DNA of 7,279 nucleotides, taken from the NCBI GenBank assembly GCA_007118045.1, contig SKTG01000080.1, positions 1 to 7,279 of the forward strand, in the 5' to 3' direction. Position 1 is the stretch's first letter. Each line of letters starts with the position of its first letter. The stretch is from Nitriliruptoraceae bacterium. GTDB taxonomy: Bacteria; Actinomycetota; Nitriliruptoria; Nitriliruptorales; Nitriliruptoraceae. Both the position numbers and the translations under genes were made by a program. This document shows, piece by piece, positions 6,082 to 7,279 of the stretch. The notes beneath the pieces are model-generated. The model did no database searches. It was not told the DNA's origin and saw only the letters and a program-made list of their open reading frames with translations.

Positions 6082-6115
6082 GTGGCATCGTTTCTGGTGG
6101 GTCCCGGAGGTGGAC

Positions 6116-6143
6116 GGACCGGGCGTGCCGGGCTCATCGGTCC
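6116..6143. repeat. Inverted repeat between the 221-residue gene and the VOC-type gene
   Basis: GGACCG (6116-6121) and CGGTCC (6138-6143) are perfect inverted copies around a 16-base spacer. They lie 64 bases beyond the stop of the 221-residue gene and upstream of the VOC-type gene. No T-run follows, so a terminator or an operator is only a guess. Confidence 0.2.
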
Positions 6144-6207
6144 CTGACCCGCGGCAGCACATCCTCCGCGCTGGTCCGCTCGAGGAGTCTCCCCTCCAAC
6201 GCCACGG

Positions 6208-6873
6208 TCACGCCGGTTGCGGCCCGAGCCAACCACGCTGCCCGTCGGCTGGCAGCTCCACGTCACCGTCTCGTGGTGTCGGCTCGGGCGGTCGCGCCAG
6301 CTCCACGGCCGCGCGCAAACGCAGGTGCCGTTCGAGGCCCAGATGGTGCCGCCGTTGCGCCAGCGTCCCGCCCTCGAGCTTCAACGTCGCGGCGATCACG
6401 CACTCGCCTCCACGCAGGCCGACCAGGTAGCCGCGGCGCACGACGGCGGTGAGGCCGATCACGTCGACGACGACGCTCAGCTCGAACTCGAACGAGTTGA
6501 CGCGTCTGCCTTCGATCAGCAGGTCGATCGCGGGCCGGGCCGTCCACGTGATGCGGTGCGTCGCGAGGACCACGACCTCCTCGACGATCGCGGTCGTCAC
6601 GGTCCGCTCCGCCGCCGCCCGCAACGCCGAGTGCTTCTGCCAACCCATCACCAACGCGTCACCGATGTCCACGTCGAGCAGGTCGTCCAGGACCGAAGCG
6701 ATCTCCCCGTCGATCGTCTCGAGGGCGGTCCCGGTGAGACGGCGTACCCCCCGCAACGCCGTTCGAGCGGCGCCGCGCTCGGAGAGCGAGCGGGCGAACC
6801 TCGCCGTGGCATCGTCCTCCCCGACGAGCGCGACCCGGGCTCGGCACACGGACACGGTCGCGACATCGCTCAC
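6208..6873 (-). CDS. Uncharacterised 221-residue protein, second gene of a coupled pair
   Basis: This intact protein has no signal peptide and no clear membrane helix. The first half is rich in helix-forming residues (about 21-66, then QKHSALRAAAERT at 79-91). The second half is strand-rich: VEEVVVLATHRITW (97-110), a PAIDLLIEGRRVNSFEFELS segment (114-133), TAVVRRGYLVGLRGGECVIA (142-161) and a LKLEGGTLAQRR piece (164-175). The tail after about 194 is polar and proline-rich. I recognise a pattern seen in uncharacterised actinobacterial proteins but no named domain, so no function is assigned. The start is GTG at 6873, with GGAGG 7 bases upstream. Its first bases overlap the stop of the preceding gene (GTGA), which indicates translational coupling and suggests that the two products act together. 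An ATG at 6866 is in another frame and is rejected. Confidence 0.85.
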   Translation of the reverse strand: MSDVATVSVCRARVALVGEDDATARFARSLSERGAARTALRGVRRLTGTALETIDGEIASVLDDLLDVDIGDALVMGWQKHSALRAAAERTVTTAIVEEVVVLATHRITWTARPAIDLLIEGRRVNSFEFELSVVVDVIGLTAVVRRGYLVGLRGGECVIAATLKLEGGTLAQRRHHLGLERHLRLRAAVELARPPEPTPRDGDVELPADGQRGWLGPQPA

Positions 6874-7279
6874 GACCCCACCTCCTCCTCGAGGTCACAG
6901 GTTCCGGGATCCATCCGAGGGGCGAGACCGACCGAGATCGTCGGTCGCTCGCCCTCACGCTCCTCCTCGACGTCCACCGGCTCGACGGTCAGAGGTCGCG
7001 CCTGGACGTGTACGTCCTCCCGGACCCGACGCCGCTCCCGCTGGTGTCGAAGAGCCCGCGCGAGGAGCAGGGCGACGCCCACCGCGACCGCTGCGGCGAG
7101 CACCCATGGCCACAGGTCCCGATCCTCCGGTCCCACCACCGCCGCCAGCTCGACGTCGACCGCCGAGGCGAGCGGAAGCGACGCACCCGCAGAAGGCACC
7201 TGCACCGCGACGCGCTCACCGTCGCCCACCACGTCGCCCAGAGCCAACCCCTCCCCCTCCAACACCGTGGCCGCCTCCG
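6870..7279 (-). CDS. C-terminal part of a single-pass membrane protein, runs off the right edge
   Basis: The frame is open from the right edge to a TGA at 6872-6870, giving at least 135 residues. The visible first part is a strand-rich segment with GLALGDVVGDGERVAVQVPS and AVDVELAAVVGPED, probably extracytoplasmic. One membrane helix follows (LWPWVLAAAVAVGVALLLAR), then a basic cluster (RHQRERRRVRE) and an acidic cytoplasmic tail (PVDVEEEREGE, CDLEEEVGS). The basic cluster after the helix fits an N-out, C-in orientation. An internal GTG at 7265 could be called as a start, but no upstream stop is seen and the sequence before it (EAAT) continues smoothly, so I regard the gene as truncated by the window. 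The stop overlaps the next start in GTGA. The family is not recognised. Confidence 0.75.
   Translation of the reverse strand, partial: EAATVLEGEGLALGDVVGDGERVAVQVPSAGASLPLASAVDVELAAVVGPEDRDLWPWVLAAAVAVGVALLLARALRHQRERRRVREDVHVQARPLTVEPVDVEEEREGERPTISVGLAPRMDPGTCDLEEEVGS
6881..6885 (-). promoter_or_regulatory. Ribosome binding site inside the upstream gene, sets GTG 6873
   Basis: GGAGG on the minus strand, part of a GAGGAGGAGGTGGGG run, lies 7 bases before the GTG at 6873. It falls within the Glu-Glu-Glu codons at the end of the upstream reading frame, so the acidic C-terminus of that protein also encodes this site. Confidence 0.7.

Noticed and set aside
5042..6088. Long N-terminal extension of the CARDB-like protein from 6088
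   Set aside because: Its first part overlaps the well-supported VOC-type gene in another frame, so a start at 6088 is not credible. Only the part below 5655 is left as an open question.
6070..6162. Longer start (6162) for the VOC-type protein
   Set aside because: The extra 31 codons are Arg/Gly/Pro-rich and unlike the family, and the strong AGGAGG precedes the GTG at 6069.
6648..6866. ATG at 6866 as a gene start
   Set aside because: It opens a different frame giving a Ser/Arg-rich 72-residue peptide. The GTG at 6873 has the ribosome binding site and a sensible protein.
1..7279. tRNA, rRNA or CRISPR array
   Set aside because: No cloverleaf with a TTC-type loop, no rRNA core motif and no regularly spaced direct repeats were seen on either strand by eye.

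Overview
The window is very GC-rich, uses many GTG starts and carries typical GGAGG-type ribosome binding sites. Together with the protein families seen, this suggests a high-GC actinobacterium (inference; no marker gene fixes the taxon). All functional genes except one lie on the minus strand, so the layout below runs from the right edge leftwards. Long open frames on the plus strand over these genes are antisense shadows.

Right part (7279 to 5656): a C-terminal piece of a membrane-anchored protein overlaps by four bases (GTGA) with an intact, uncharacterised 221-residue protein. A PhnB-like VOC-fold protein with a very clear ribosome binding site follows. Next come about 610 bases with no assignable gene, in which one minus frame stays open.

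Middle part (5041 to about 3440): a proline-rich, single-pass membrane protein carries two CARDB-like beta-sandwich repeats and a distinctive C-terminal domain. Just after its stop lies the ruin of an alpha/beta hydrolase. It lacks its N-terminus and nucleophile serine, carries an internal stop and a frameshift, and ends close to a mobile-element gene.

Mobile-element part (3434 to about 1712): a small intact DUF6788-type gene on the plus strand faces away from a wrecked IS1634-family transposase on the minus strand. The transposase has two +1 frameshifts and loses its C-terminus, including the third catalytic acidic residue, at a junction near 1712.

Left part (1712 to 1): the junction fuses the transposase to the C-terminal end of a probable secreted protein. 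A GT-C-like polytopic membrane protein follows, probably translationally coupled, and then the start of a further gene that runs off the left edge. These three were probably one operon whose first gene was beheaded by the insertion and deletion.

Because one minus frame reads without a stop from the transposase across the junction into the membrane protein, automated annotation is likely to report a false 894-residue fusion. I see no complete, convincing new multi-gene system. The least explained items are the GTGA-overlapping gene pair at the right edge, the CARDB-like surface protein with its open upstream region, and the DUF6788 gene that survives beside a dead transposase.
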